From: Thuidium tamariscinum
Taxonomy: Eukaryota > Streptophyta > Bryopsida > Hypnales > Thuidiaceae
Direction: 5' to 3'
Length of the DNA: 64,000 nt
NCBI GenBank assembly: GCA_947034885.2
Contig: OX344750.2
Location: forward strand, 14,874,053 to 14,938,052
A model generated the notes under the pieces. It saw only the letters and a program-made list of their open reading frames with translations. It was not told the DNA's origin and ran no database searches. Positions within the stretch are counted from its first letter, which is position 1, and the number at the start of each line of letters is the position of its first letter. This document shows positions 11,946-24,829 of this stretch, piece by piece. The position numbers and the translations under genes were made by a program.

Positions 11946-14586
11946 TTGGTTGGAAGTCAAAGTACTATAGAACATCTCCCCTTTTCACCCTCAATATCTA
12001 GGATGAAAAGTTGTACTTCTATCATACAAAGAAAGATTCTTTGTCATTCATTGGATGCAAAACATCTATCCTAGGCGTTTAAAAATTAATCCGTAAACAA
12101 TACGAAGGTCATTTTCTAATTGATGAACTAGATAAATGCAACTATTCATCCTTGGAATTAGGATTGGAAAGGAAGGATCCTCTCTAATGCTTTAACTTCT
12201 AATGAGAGCTTTTGGATTTTCTTGAACCAATGACATAACACTATTAACGTTTGTTGGGGTCTCTTTTTGCCCCCCCCCCCTCCATCAAGAATCCTCCATA
12301 GTCCAAACTTGCCCTAACCAATGCGGAGTCTTCAAAAACTCTAACAATCATGCAATTCAAGTCGTAATTAACAAACGATCTTCCGTGTATTATAACTAAA
12401 GTCTTTCTCTACATATATAGGGGAGAATAATAATTCCACATGGAAGGAGCCAACCTACTAGTTTAACAATGTTATGTGATTCCCATGGTATTAAAATTTG
12501 TCATTTCTTATAGTCACCAACTTGTCATTTAAGAATTGAAGGGAAGAGGCTCAAAAATTGCTTAAGCTATAAAACCACCCACCTTTCCAAATGTACATTG
12601 TTTGTATATGTTTATTTTCCATCTTTACAACAATGTAAAAAAAATATACATTTGAAGGTTTGTATAGTTTTAGAGCCCTATGCCATTGCAACTTCAAAAA
12701 TTCATAACTAATTTTACAAAGCTCCAAAAAATATGAAACAACTTGGATTGGATGCCAATTCCACTTATCTTTCAAGGAAAATTTATTGAAAAATAATTCA
12801 AGAAGTTTCACCTCCTCCAAATCTAGTTTCAGGTCTTAGATGGGTACTTTAAGGACTTCCTCCCCTGTAGTTGATTTTAGGGTTTGGGTAGTCGAGGAGT
12901 CATATACAGAGTACAAACAATTTGTTCATTGTAGGGGTCCCATTTTCTAGGATTCATAGTGAAAACCCCTTGCCTAATTGGTAAGCAATTAATGTTATAA
13001 GTGAGGGATATGGTATATGGATCCAAACAACTTTGTAATATAGGAAGGATAAATGTTGTGTTTTGTTTCGAATAAGGAAAGTTGGTGATTTTCAATGGGA
13101 TATTAGGGTGTACAAATGTATATGTTGTGTTGGAATAAGAAAAATATTTAAATTTGAGTTTTCAAGAGTTGAAATTGACTTTATATAATAATACTTTAAC
13201 CCTAGAACATCAAGATGATTACTTTGGAAATCATTTTTTTTCATATCAAGTGAATTTTTTGCTCAAATAAAAACAAAGAGCACTCATTAGAGGTCGAACA
13301 ATTGTGCAAGACTTCTTTTTTCCAATAAAATTCTAAGATGAACATCAACATTTCTATTTTATATAGAATGATTTATTGTCATCTATTGAATATTCTGAAG
13401 ATGCCATGTCATTATGGAAGAAACTTAGGAAAGACATAGTCTTTGTTTATTAAGGTGGTTGCTAAAACACTTTGATTATTGAACCAATAGATGCATTCTT
13501 CATTTCTATAGTTAGCTATAGAAATTTGGTATATAGCATCATTACAATGTTAACTTTTGTATGAATAGAAGAAATTATAATTTAAAAATAGCTTTGTGGA
13601 ATAGGAAGAATCTTTCTTCGAACTAAAATAGTCAAATTTTGCACATAAAAGTTTACATTTACTATCAATGGGCAAACTGCCATACATTGCTCTTGGAAAA
13701 TGTGCCTCCGATTATTTTGAATTGTTGATTTTGACAATTTTTGAGTGATTTTACTTTAGAGATATATGTCCACTATATTGCAAGTGGGATATTGTAGTAT
13801 TTGTACATTATTAAGTGACTTCTTATCTTTATGCTCACAACTAACTATTCAAAGATCAAAACAATTTTTTTCCATGAAATAAGCATTAGAAGAAGTCTGA
13901 GGCTTCTAAAGGGCCGTTTCAGGGACTATTCTCAAAACAGTTCCCGAAATAGTTGGGAGCTATAAAGTCGGCATTTCAAAAAAAAATTGGGTCGTGATGT
14001 TAAAAAAAAGTCAAAATAAAATTTCAGAAAAAAAAATTACATGTCACTCCCTTGCCACATTGAATTCTTGCGAAGCAGTACTTGACTGTATTCCTAGGCT
14101 ACGAGAACTCACAATCTCTTACATCCCTCAAATTTCTTCTAATGTCTAAATGTAGAACTATAGTATTTTAGAAGACTGCAAGTTCTCAAATGCTGGGAAC
14201 GCTAGAAGAACACTGTAAATGCTGATTCATCAGCATACTGATGTGGTCGAGCATTTGCCATGTCAAAAAATATGAATTAACTAATTATGTTGATTAAATT
14301 TTAAATATTTTTTGAAAAAAATAATTTATAAGTCATTTTTTTTCTTTTTATTACATTCTAAAAATTTTGGAAAAAAATTTTAATTTTTTTTTTTAAATTA
14401 AAAAATTCAGACCAATAGAGGCTGGTCTACAATAGTGGGATCAGTTTATGGGAACGGCCATGAAATGGTCATCTAGGGGGCCCCAAAATCCTCTTACACA
14501 TTTTGGCCTTTCTAGTAACTATTTGCAAGCATTCATACAAACTTTTCTTCTATAAAAACTAAATTTTTATTATTCAGCATGCAACC
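11946..14586. other. Spacer between the duplicated segments
   Basis: No gene is supported. An R1-related repeat lies at about 12590-12845: it has the same interior as the 27234-27563 element and a decayed end around GGTCTTAGATGGGTACTTTAAGG. The open frames at 12551-12820 and 12877-13095 fall in or beside it and look fortuitous. A C homopolymer run is at about 12270. The rest is AT-rich with no recognised structure. Confidence 0.55.
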
Positions 14587-15179
14587 CAATAACATACCTT
14601 GGTATATATAGTTCAACATAAAGGCTTATTCAAAATGATAGGACTAACTCATATTTTTCAAAGATTAAAAGGTTAATCTTACTTACTAAACACCATATTT
14701 AAGATCTTCAAAAACAAAATGAACAAATTGCATTTGTATACATTGTTAATACACAATATTATGTTAGCATATGTAGAAGCATATATAGAAACATATTAGA
14801 ATATTATATATTTATTACTTACTAATGTAGTTGTATTTAGAGATCTCCTCTTGCTTGAAATACAACAATTTTCTTACTAATACATGAAGTAAAAGCTTTC
14901 TAACATTCATCTATTTGAATAAAATTCTAGATATGCAGGCCAATTTCACTTTTTCAAAATAAATTACGTGCTTAAAGTGGCTGCATTTGTTTTTTCCAAG
15001 ATATAAACATGTATAAGAATATCTAACTAGTTAATAAATCTTAATCTAGAAACAAAAATATGTAGCCAAAGAAGGTTAGTAGGTTCTTTAGGACCTTAAA
15101 GGGAATAGTAGGCAAACTACATACAATATCATTTACAATACATATGTGGATATCAATTGATGCAATCCAATTCAATAAA

Positions 15180-16256
15180 CACTAGAAAACAAATCACGTC
15201 TGCCGCAACCGACTGATATGCAATTATGTGTCCTATGCAACTTCCCTGCAACTACAACCCTCTATATTTGCACCAAATTTAATGTTTACACTACTATAGT
15301 CGCAAAGTAGTCGCAAAATAGTTGTAGATTGAAGTTTCAAGTTGCATATAGTTGCAAAGTAGTTACAGGTTGAAGTTTGGATTACAAGAATCTAACAAAA
15401 GAATTTATGTGATGTATTCTACATCCAAAATTCATCACACTTGTCAACATAGATCCTTTTAGGTTTTATAGAGTTGAGTGTGTGAAACTATAGTTGAGAA
15501 TAATCTAAGTTTGACTACAATTCAACTAGAATACAACTAAAAAATAATTAAATCAAGTTTTATATCAATTGTCCCATCTAAATTGTCAAAGAGTACCATT
15601 AGATTGGATGCATAAGAGTTGTAAGTTATACCATCTTTAAGTAATAAAGTTTAATATTACAATTGTAATATTTCTACACTTTGTAGATTTTTACAACTTG
15701 CAAATTTCTACAATTTGTAGATTTCTACAATTTATAAAAATCTACAAATATTTAAAGTATAAGAAATTTTAAAACTTTTAAAATTTAAAGTTTTGTACAC
15801 TTGTAAAATCTATTTAATATCGATATTTGAATTTGATAATCTAAAAAAAGCTAGATCAAAAATTCTAAAATCTAAATATCATTAAAATTCAATTTCTAAA
15901 ATCTACAATCATTAAGATAAAAAAATTTATAAATCTATAAATCTATAAATCTACAAATTACAAACTAGTTGTAAACTAGTTGCAAAGCAATCAGAAACTA
16001 GTTGCAAAGCAGTTGCATACAAGTTGCAAGCAAATTGTACAAAAGCAACTTCCACCTCAGAAGACTTTATTGATGAAGTTCCACATAGGCTATCTAATGA
16101 AAAACAATCTTTTCGATTTTGCAACTACATTGCAACTAGTGCAACTTGTCCACTACAAATTGTGGGCTCCAAATTATCACCTAGTTGCAAACGTGTTATG
16201 CAACTACAAAACTAATTGCTAACCGCAGTCGCAAAAGCCCCAATTTTCTTCTAGTG
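15180..16256. mobile_element. Non-autonomous CACTA (En/Spm)-type element
   Basis: A 1077-bp element with ends CACTAGAAAACAAAT and, reversed, CACTAGAAGAAAATT. It is flanked by a 3-bp AAA duplication (15177-15179, 16257-16259). A CACTA terminus with a 3-bp TSD is diagnostic of this superfamily. The outer parts are rich in short repeats of the type AGTTGCAA and TTGCAACTA in both orientations, like the subterminal repeats that bind CACTA transposases. The middle is very AT-rich. There is no transposase; the small open frames at 15980-16222 run through the repeats. The corresponding place in copy 1 (about 7140) lacks the element. Confidence 0.88.
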
Positions 16257-17658
16257 AAACGTACTCACTTTCATTATTCACATCTATATGAAACTGTCTT
16301 CAACAAAAGAGAATAGAAGAAAAAGTATCTTAATTTTCAATCGTCTACACACAATACAACAATTAGTAAGGTAATTCATCCAATTACAACAATTTTTGAG
16401 AAATGTTTATATTTTAGGAAGTGTTCAAATTCAATTGAAACTTCATTTCTCTATTGTATTCAATTGATGGATTTTTGAATTACTTACAAATAAGAATAAG
16501 CAATACAATTGAAACACCCAAAATTATGAATATAAACAATTCAATATAACTGAAGGCACATTTTCCTAAGAAATCTGTTTTTGGAGTCTTAACAAATAAA
16601 AATTATGACTAAATAAAAAAAACTAGATTTTTCAAGATGTGATATATAATTTCTATGATTATTCAAAGTACCAGCTTCGTAGACTACTAAAATTGTCACA
16701 TACTTAAATGGATCCTAAAGTAAAATCTAAAAAAAATCAATAGTTAGTGAATTAGAGTTAAGTATGTACTCTTCAAATACAATAACAAATAAAAGTTTAG
16801 CATTTGAAGGATACATAAATGAAAGTCTAATGATACATTTAGTAGTAGTCTAAGGTACAAAAATAGAACAAGGACACTTTGGGGTGTTTTTTCTTATGGA
16901 CAAAATCCACATTTAAAACACCACTAAGGTAGAGAAAAATCTTATTGGTAGTTAATGATAAACAACCCTAAAGCAACCCTAAATTCTTCCAAACCTTAAA
17001 GTAGAAACACCTACATCTACACATGTTCCCATTCCTATACCATAAACTACTCCTAGTTGTGTCTTTTGACTTTGCATAATTTGTCTTCCAAATGCTCAAT
17101 TCTAATTCACCGACGCATTTGAAAGACACATACTTAACTTTGATTTGCTCACTACTAACTCTTGTAGAGTTTAGCTGTAGATGAACCTATGTGATAATTT
17201 TAGTGTTCTAAATAGCCGACTCTTTGAAAATCACAAAAATTACATAATACATCCAAAAAATTTAATTTTTTTTTTATATTCATGATTTTCACACAAGACG
17301 TTAAATCAATCCCATGAAGGCATGACAAAGGACTAAAATGTAGCTCCAATGGGTAAAACTCATTTTACTAGGGGTTGATTGAGGTTTGGGGATTATGTTT
17401 TTGTTGGATTTTTAGGTTGCGATTAATCCCCCCCCCCCCCTCCCGACTAATTCGGGGTCTCTGATGCCAAACATGAACTTAAAATTTGAAAAAAAAAATT
17501 TATGCAAAAAATTAAAAAATGTCCGACTCAGGGACTTCGTGGGACCGATTTTCACTTGCTAATACCAGAAATATATTATTTTTGAAAAAGATGCCTCCAA
17601 TTATGCTAAATTGCATGTGCATGTACTGACAGTTTTGGGTGCTCCTAAACCCTAAACC

Positions 17659-19053
17659 CTAAAAAAACCCCACAAAACCCGCAAACCCCCTCCCGCTTAC
17701 CACATCCAGCGCCTGATACGATTCCCGTTCAGCCTGACGCTCTTCTTCCTCTGCTCCACCATCGCCGCTCCACTTGCGCTTGCTCACGAAGTAGAACACC
17801 GTCACCGCCACCGCCCAAAACGCCGCAACCGCCAAGTACCCCACCGCCAGCGCCAGCGCCACCACATACAGCACCACCGAATGCGCAGGAATCGTAGTCG
17901 CTTCTTTGAAAACCCACCTGTTCACCCAGAAAAACACGAAGTAGGCGACCAGGAGCCCCAATGCAGTCCCCGCTTTCGCCTTCACCAGCTTCGCACTCCG
18001 CTGCAACGCCGCCCAACCTTCGTAGTGACTCTCGAGCACGACCACTTGGACCGAAACCAGAAACCAGAAGTCGAGAGTCAGGAAGACCGCGTTCCATAAC
18101 CAGGCGTGGAGCGTCTCGAGATGATAAGAGGCAAACTGGGGTCCCGAGAGAAGGTAGAAGGGGAGAGCGAGGAGGAAGTAGATCGAGAATTCGACGACGA
18201 GGAAGCAAAGGGAGAGGACGAAAATGCGGTACAAGGAGTGCGGGAGGGAGGTGAAGATGGATTGAATTTGGGTTTGGGTTTGGGAGGAGTTGCTGTTGTC
18301 TTCGTTGGGTGAGGAGTAGATGTGGTGGATTGCTTTGGCTATGGCGGCGGCAGCGAGGCTTCTGAGGAGCCAGCTGATGGTGAAGATGAGGAAAATTACG
18401 GTATAGAGGAGGAGTTCGAGGACGAAGACGGGGGGAGGGAGATTTAGGGCCTGCACAATGGAGATCGCATCTGTTAAGTATCCTCTATGAGTTTCTTACG
18501 GAGGATGTTTTGTTCCTTCAAACACAAGCTTGGAGCTGAAATTTGGGGTAGAGTTTTGAATGTCATACTCTGTTTGTAGCAGTGTGTTTACACCACTTAA
18601 ACAGGTATGTCACACCGCCAGACAATTGAAAATCATCAATCGAAAACATATTGGAGACATATTGCTTTTGTGAATGTACTTACCAAAATGCTCAGATGCC
18701 ATTCATTTGTGGATCGCTTCAATTTCAACCCTAAACTATTCTGAAACATTCACGTTTACGAACAATAGCAGTACCTTAGAAGAAGCGGCATGGAAGGTAT
18801 GGAAGGCATGAAATCCAGAATGGCGATGGTGGCCAAAAATTGCCTCCAAATGGTGAGGTTGCGCTTGATCAGCAATCCATGTAAGTAACCACGCCAAGCC
18901 AATCACCTCCAGAAACAGAATGAGTGCCAGTGGTAACAGAAACGCAAAGACGAAAGGGCGTAAGATCCGGAAATGCTGATACAAGAGCCTCCCAGCCTCC
19001 TTGAAAATGGAATAGACTCCCCATCCTTCCATGTCTCGATGCCTATCTACCAT
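17659..19053 (-). CDS. Multi-pass integral membrane protein, copy 2 (two exons)
   Basis: Paralogue of the gene at 8506-9898 with the same structure. Exons are 19053-18775 and 18450-17659, with a 324-bp phase-0 intron (GTACTG...GTGCAG). The product is 356 residues. It has the same MEGWGVYSIFKEA start region, FGHHRHSGFHAFH segment before the intron, AAAAIAKAIHHIYSSPNEDN stretch, about six membrane segments and basic FYFVSKRKW near the C terminus. The tails differ: here GRGFAGFVGFF before the stop. At the same place the DNA reads GATGTG|GTAAGC, a plausible 5' splice site, so a further intron and a different C terminus are possible. Family and caveats are as for copy 1. Two intact but clearly diverged copies suggest both have been under selection. 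Confidence 0.82.
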
Positions 19054-19084
19054 TTTGGCAGCAGTCCCCACAATAATCCAAAAC

Positions 19085-20187
19085 CTGGAATCATTAAACG
19101 TCAATTTCGTTACGATAATGGTCTTGATTCAAAAGCAAGAAATTGTAATTAACTAAACTTCATTGCAAAAAGAAACTGAATCCAAGCTTGACAATGAAAT
19201 CACCACATCAGGTTGAGGATACTAAACCCCATCAGGGAGTTGATCCCATTGTTGATCGCAGTGTACCCAGGAAGACATAACTTTGCAAATCTTTAAGTTT
19301 TTTAAAAAATTGGCACGATTTCATCACAAAAATTGTGACATACATCAATACGAAGCTCGGAAAACTAAAACCCGCGCGTCCTGAGAGAAATGCCGAAGTA
19401 GTGGAGTGAAATTGTATCACTACCAAAGAAACGAAATTGCGGAAATCTTGGTAGCACCGCCATGTAAACTTACCTCTCGAAGATTCAAAACAAGAATGCC
19501 GAAGTCAAGGAAGAGCTTATCGGTCGAGCACTGTGCTTTTTTACCACTGAGAAGTAAATGGCCAACTGCGCGACTTATGAAATCAAAACGACTGGACTAC
19601 GGCTGGTAATTAATACTCTCATCTTTGAATACAAAATCATGGGTTGTCTTAAGATCCCCTCCAATTGTCATTAATTTCCTCGAGCGACCTCCCTGTATAG
19701 CTTGAATGCTTCCATAAGAAATCATCAAACTAAATACATTGAGTGAGAAACTTAATCACTACGATCGCAACTTCGCAAGAGATCGAGAGGGGCTCCTGTA
19801 GTAAGTACCCAAAGCGAATTGACTCCTTAAGTTTGCTCTGGCGGATGATCTCCCAATGGAAGCAAAATCTTACACTGAATTCGGCGAAATTGCTCCAAAG
19901 TGACAGACACGGTACGTTCAACCATCCTCTGGCGACCGACTCTTCCTCCGAATGAAAGCAAACCTCAGCCTAATTTGACTAAAACACTTGAAAATGACGT
20001 CCTCAAACCTCCGAATGAAAGCACACCCTCACATAATTTGATTAAAATGACACTTCAAAATGACCGGAAAGAGTTGATCCTCGACACTCAAAGTTATTGT
20101 AAACGAGACAGACAAAAACTCCATTTCGTCTTGACGCCGACGAAAATCAAGGAAGAATCTGTTCTTCTCCTGAAGATCGATGCTTAC
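19085..20187 (-). other. Probable 5' UTR intron and promoter-side region of membrane gene copy 2
   Basis: The donor GAG|GTAAGCATC at 20188/20187 and acceptor TGATTCCAG before 19084 match those of copy 1. A second strong donor AG|GTAAGTTT lies at 19474/19473. Short open frames across 19.2-20.6 kb are not conserved in copy 1, which argues against coding function. Confidence 0.45.
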
Positions 20188-20567
20188 CTCGATCTGAATC
20201 CTTCGTCAGCTGCTTGGAAAACTCGTCACCTCGATCCCACTCTGGCATACAAGAACTGCACCGAAACTACAATGATTTTCCAAACAAATGCATGAGGAAC
20301 TAAGTGATGTATGTAGCTTCAGCTCTGAAGTAGTAGTATTTGCACAACTGAGCGTCCATTCAAGCCTTGGTCCGCAAGGAAGTTCAGTTGTTGAAGACTA
20401 CTGACGTCTTCCGATTGATTGGCTTTGGGTTCATTAAGTCAACAGGATTGCTGAAATTGCAGCACATGGGCTCCTTCCGGGTCTCCGAAGTCTACAACTC
20501 AGTCGGTAGCAATAATAGCCAGCCGCAATCGGCTTCTCTCAATGCTGGGAAGGTCTTATGTAAGTTA

Positions 20568-20841
20568 TAAGGTGGGTACACCTAAAAGCGCCACTTTTTG
20601 GTACTGTGCCTAGTAACTATTACTGGGCTGATCAAATTTTTATATTGTCTTCTTGGCAAGTGAAAGCTTGTTCCAATGCACCAGAAAACGCAAAATTTGG
20701 ATACAATATGCAAAAGTTATTAAGGTTCAAAGTCTTTCTAAAAGCGCTCCAGCCAAATAGGTACATAATGAAATTCAGAAATGTACAACAACTATAGATG
20801 GCGCTTTTAGGTGAGGTGCAATTTTGGGTGTACCCACCTTA
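20568..20841. mobile_element. TIR MITE, TAAGGTGGGTACACC ends
   Basis: The left end TAAGGTGGGTACACCTAAAA is mirrored by the right end, which reversed reads TAAGGTGGGTACACCCAAAA (19 of 20 identical). About 274 bp, non-coding. It sits directly at the distal edge of duplication copy 2. Confidence 0.75.
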
Positions 20842-22094
20842 GGGCAATGCTTGAGAAGGAGGGGATTGAGGGAAAAAATTTGTCAAACAAATTTTAAGCA
20901 GGAGAACTTGAAAAGTGCCAAATCTCCATAAAATACATATTTTGATGTTTTAATTAGGAAAAAATAGGAAAAAATTTCAAAAAATAAAATGAAAATTGAT
21001 CATTTGCAAAACTTTATGAAGATGGTCATTCACTAAAATACTCACCAAAATCATTTCTTACATGTTTCAAATGCACATAGAAGGAGGCTCACATTGTAGA
21101 CTTCTACACCACATGAAAATAATGATTTTAAAAATTCCTTTGGCCATTAACTACAAGTCTATTAGAAGATCATCTACTTCAAAATTTGTTTTTTTGGGTG
21201 CTGAATAGTACAAAAAACTTTGAATTGGCAAGTGTGACATTCGATTGGGGTCTATTTTTAAATTATTTTTTTGTTTTTTTAAATTACAAAAAAAACAAGC
21301 AATGTGTATAATAGTCATGAGTACCTTCCCTATAAATCTTGAGTTATTCAAAGCCAAAATACAAAATTTATGGTTAAAAAATAGATCAACACATGGTGTG
21401 TGATACAAAATAGTACAAGAAGTGGAAGCAAGTTTATGACTTTTCAAAAACTATTTTTTAACATTAGACTTAAACCTTTTGGATGCTCTTACAATAGTTG
21501 AGCAACAAGGCAAAGCTACTTCTAAAATATAGTTTCTACCTATTCACATACAATTACTTTGTGCTTGAAAGCAATTCCAAACCGAAAAAACTTGGTGATT
21601 CATTTTGGATTCCAACACAATGATGAAGTTCATTCTATTAAAACTCTACCATAAATAGACCTAGATGAAATACAAAAAAAAATGCAATTGATGAATTATT
21701 GATCTATTTATCTAACTATACATACATGTATTCATCTTGGAAAAGAAGACTATCCTCCAAAGTTTTCATAGCAATTAAACAATTTTATGTGCTACAAAAT
21801 GGAGAATAAATTGTTAAAAATACCTTTAAAAAATTGATATTGCATTTTGAAAATAAATTACTCAAAAGACATTGCTTCCAAATTTCTCCCTTATAAAAAT
21901 GTAGAGTCTTCTTATTTGTAATGGATGATAAAATTTTGAAATTTTGAATTTGCATTTGGAAACAAAGATTTATTATAAATACAAGGTAATCAAGTATAAA
22001 GAAATTAACCAATTACAAATGAGATAGAAATTTTTTATATATGTTAATTAAGGTGAAAATTTTGGAATTTTTTTACCTCAAGTTCCTAAAGACT

Positions 22095-22805
22095 AGAATG
22101 AGCTCTTCACTTGACTATAGTTAATATCTCCTACACTGCAATTAAACAATTTTGGGTGGCAAATTTTCACCAAATTCATATTCCATTAGTACTATACAAT
22201 TTTTAAAAAAATTTAATGTAAACAACATGAATTGATTTTAAAATGCTATAAGTTTTTACTTTTGATGAATATTTTTACCAATTACATTTTGAATAGAATT
22301 GATATCAATGCTCTTAGTAATAATCTTCATCAAGAGTGACATTTAGCATTTTAAAATCAATTTTACATAGTGACAATAGATTTTGTTATTAGAGAAACTA
22401 CCATTTATAGTGCTAAAAATGAATGAAAAGATGGATAAAATGACCAAATTCTACTCAAAAATATTACATTGTCTAATATTTTCATGAAAATTGTTGTTAT
22501 ACAATAGATGATTTAAGGGATGAACTTACACATATGGATGATTTTGTCTTTTTTTTCTAGATAGATGCAATTATTCCAAGGTGTATATCATTCCACCAAT
22601 GAGAAAACCAAAAAAATTGTCAAGTGCCATATGTAATTGCTAACGTAGAATATCAATACATTAGCAAATGAAACTAGAGTGAACATTTTCAACCGTATCA
22701 TAAATCAAGTGTCATTCAACTCAACAATGTAAGTTGTATATACATATAGAATACTATTAGTCCCTTGAAATGAATGCAATATACACATCTCAATTGGTAA
22801 TTTTG
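22095..22805. repeat. Dispersed repeat R2, copy 2
   Basis: Same-orientation counterpart of 4560-5060 with shared landmarks GACTATAGTT, GATTTAAGGGATG, CATTAGCA and CTTGAAATGAATGCA. It is strongly diverged and has no recognisable termini. Confidence 0.6.
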
Positions 22806-23145
22806 GATACTCAAAAAAAAATTGACCATTTTTATTTAGTTTGGCATATATAGAAAGCTTGTGCAACTTATATTCTCATTTGAATAAATTATTGAATCTA
22901 TAAAAGAATGACCATATTCTTGGTTTGATGAAATTGATTGAAGTAATGAATATCAAGGATTTGCTAAATGTAGAAGAAAATTCAAACATTTAAGGATACA
23001 TGAAAATTGATTGGAATTTGTAAAACAATAAGCCAAAGGATGGGAGTGATTGTTACATAAGCATCATCATCCACTTTTTGCAACTAGTACAATTCTTCCA
23101 TTTGAATCAGAAAGCACAATGTAACAATTTACTATGACCACTTTA

Positions 23146-23986
23146 ACCCCTAAGCGCTCAAGCGACCATTTTCTGGTCGCTGCCTGACTTCGGGCAGAAT
23201 TTTCGAGCAAAAAAAAAACTTTTTTCAAATTTTTTTTTTTTTCAGTTTTGAAAAAATTGGGTTTTCTTTCAACATTGATATTCAAAACTAAGATCAATAC
23301 AGTCAAACAAAAGTTATAGCAAAAAAAAGGAGAAATAGTACAAAGTGTCTAAAATTGCTTAGTGTTGAAAAACTTACTATTTGGGGGAATTACTGATGCT
23401 CTCATTAGTAAATACTTTTTATTTTTTTACAAGTCAATAAAAACCATAATTTTGACCAATCAAAAAAAATTTCAAATCATAAAAATAGAAATTGTATTTT
23501 TGGTGAATTTTTGAAGTTATATCTTCAAAATTCATTTGAAGAGAATCTATAAATATTTTTAAAATTTTGATCATATGTATACTTTCTACTTTTTGTGCTT
23601 TACATTATCTTCTTTGATGCTAACTTCAAAAAAGTTGTAAAGCTTATATTTTATAACACATTTGTATTTTGTCTTAATCCCTTGGGCTTTTAGAGGTTGA
23701 ATATTTTTCATTTTTCTATAAATCAATAAAAAACACAATTTTGACCAATCAAAAAAAATTTCAAATCTTAAAAATAGAAATTGTATTTTTGGTGAATTTT
23801 TGAAGTTATATCTTCAAAATTCATTTAAAAATAATCTAAAAACATTTTTTAAATTTTGACTGTATGGATACTTTCTACTTGTTGTGCTTTACATTATCTT
23901 CTTTGATACTAACTTCAAAAAAGTTGTAATTCTTATATTTTATAGCACATTTGTGTTTTGTCCTAACCCCTTGGGCTTTTAGGGGT
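23146..23986. mobile_element. TA-flanked TIR element (ACCCCTAA ends) with internal 290-bp tandem duplication
   Basis: Ends ACCCCTAAGCGCTCAAG and, reversed, ACCCCTAAAAGCCCAAG are bounded on both sides by TA. The interior contains about two direct copies of a 290-bp unit (GACCAATCAAAAAAAATTTC at about 23454 and 23744). The unit includes a near copy of the right terminus (CCTTGGGCTTTTAGAGGTTGA at about 23681). A shorter relative in the opposite orientation is at 39942-40397. Confidence 0.72.
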
Positions 23987-24829
23987 TAATCAAATTTTTT
24001 TTGAGAAAAGTGAACACATCATTAGCCTTCATAATCCAATCAATGTGCATCTATCTTTGAGCATATTCCAATTTCATCAACTTCAAAAAATTTGTAATTG
24101 TAGATTTGTAGATTTTTTCCAAAAAGAGGCAATAAGAGAAGTCTTCATTGCCTATGTTTCTAAGACATAACTAGTCAAACTACCCCAACAAACTTTTCAT
24201 TCACAATGATCTTCAAATTAGCATTCATTATATATACTCACATGTATTATGTAAAAAATAGCATGTGGATAGTATTATGGAGTCACTAGATGGCTAAAAA
24301 CGATGGATGGAAATGCACCCATTTGCATGATGAATGAAATTGTGACTTTGTGTCATTGTGCATAATATATATACATGAGAAAAACAACCATATTGCAATA
24401 GATTCTTTGCATTAGAATCATAGAATTTGCTGAGACAAGGACGCAAGAACGCAAAAGACAAAAAAAGCATGTGCATGACAAATCAAAGGAATGCTTATAA
24501 CACTCTACACCTTCATCATGAACCTTAGATCAAATATTTGGATGATATTTTTGAAAAATGAAAATGTTACAAGGGGGCTTGAAACCATGTACTTTATATT
24601 ATACTAGCCATGACCTACATCTGCGCCCTAGAAAAAGAAAGAGAAAAAATTATTTCCAATTTTGTAATCAAATACATAAATGAAGTAAATTTTGAATGAA
24701 AAATATTGAATGATATTATTTTACAATTTGTGAAAGGAGTCATTACTTTATCTAATTAATTATACATACATACACATACAGACATACATATAAACATACA
24801 AATATACAAACCAACCCTTTTTTGTTACT

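Larger units (their letters stand above)
14587..20565. repeat. Large tandem duplication, copy 2
   Basis: Direct diverged counterpart of 6800-11625. It is longer mainly because of the CACTA-type insertion at 15180-16256 and extra DNA around 17.0-17.6 kb. It lacks the hAT MITE of copy 1. Similarity stops at about 20565, a few bases before a TIR element at 20568. Confidence 0.8.

Noticed and set aside
12551..12820. 89-codon minus-strand open frame
   Set aside because: It lies inside an R1-family repeat whose other copies do not keep the frame open.
13905..14490. Possible TIR element (GGGCCGTTTCAGGGAC and GGAACGGCCATGAAATGG)
   Set aside because: The end similarity is short and imperfect, and no target duplication or second copy was found.
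17425..17445. C homopolymer run (also at about 12270)
   Set aside because: Simple slippage-prone sequence; no G-quadruplex-type spacing on the opposite strand and no gene context.
17729..18208. 159-codon minus-strand open frame in the membrane gene copy 2
   Set aside because: It overlaps the membrane protein exon in another frame. It is not conserved as a frame in copy 1.
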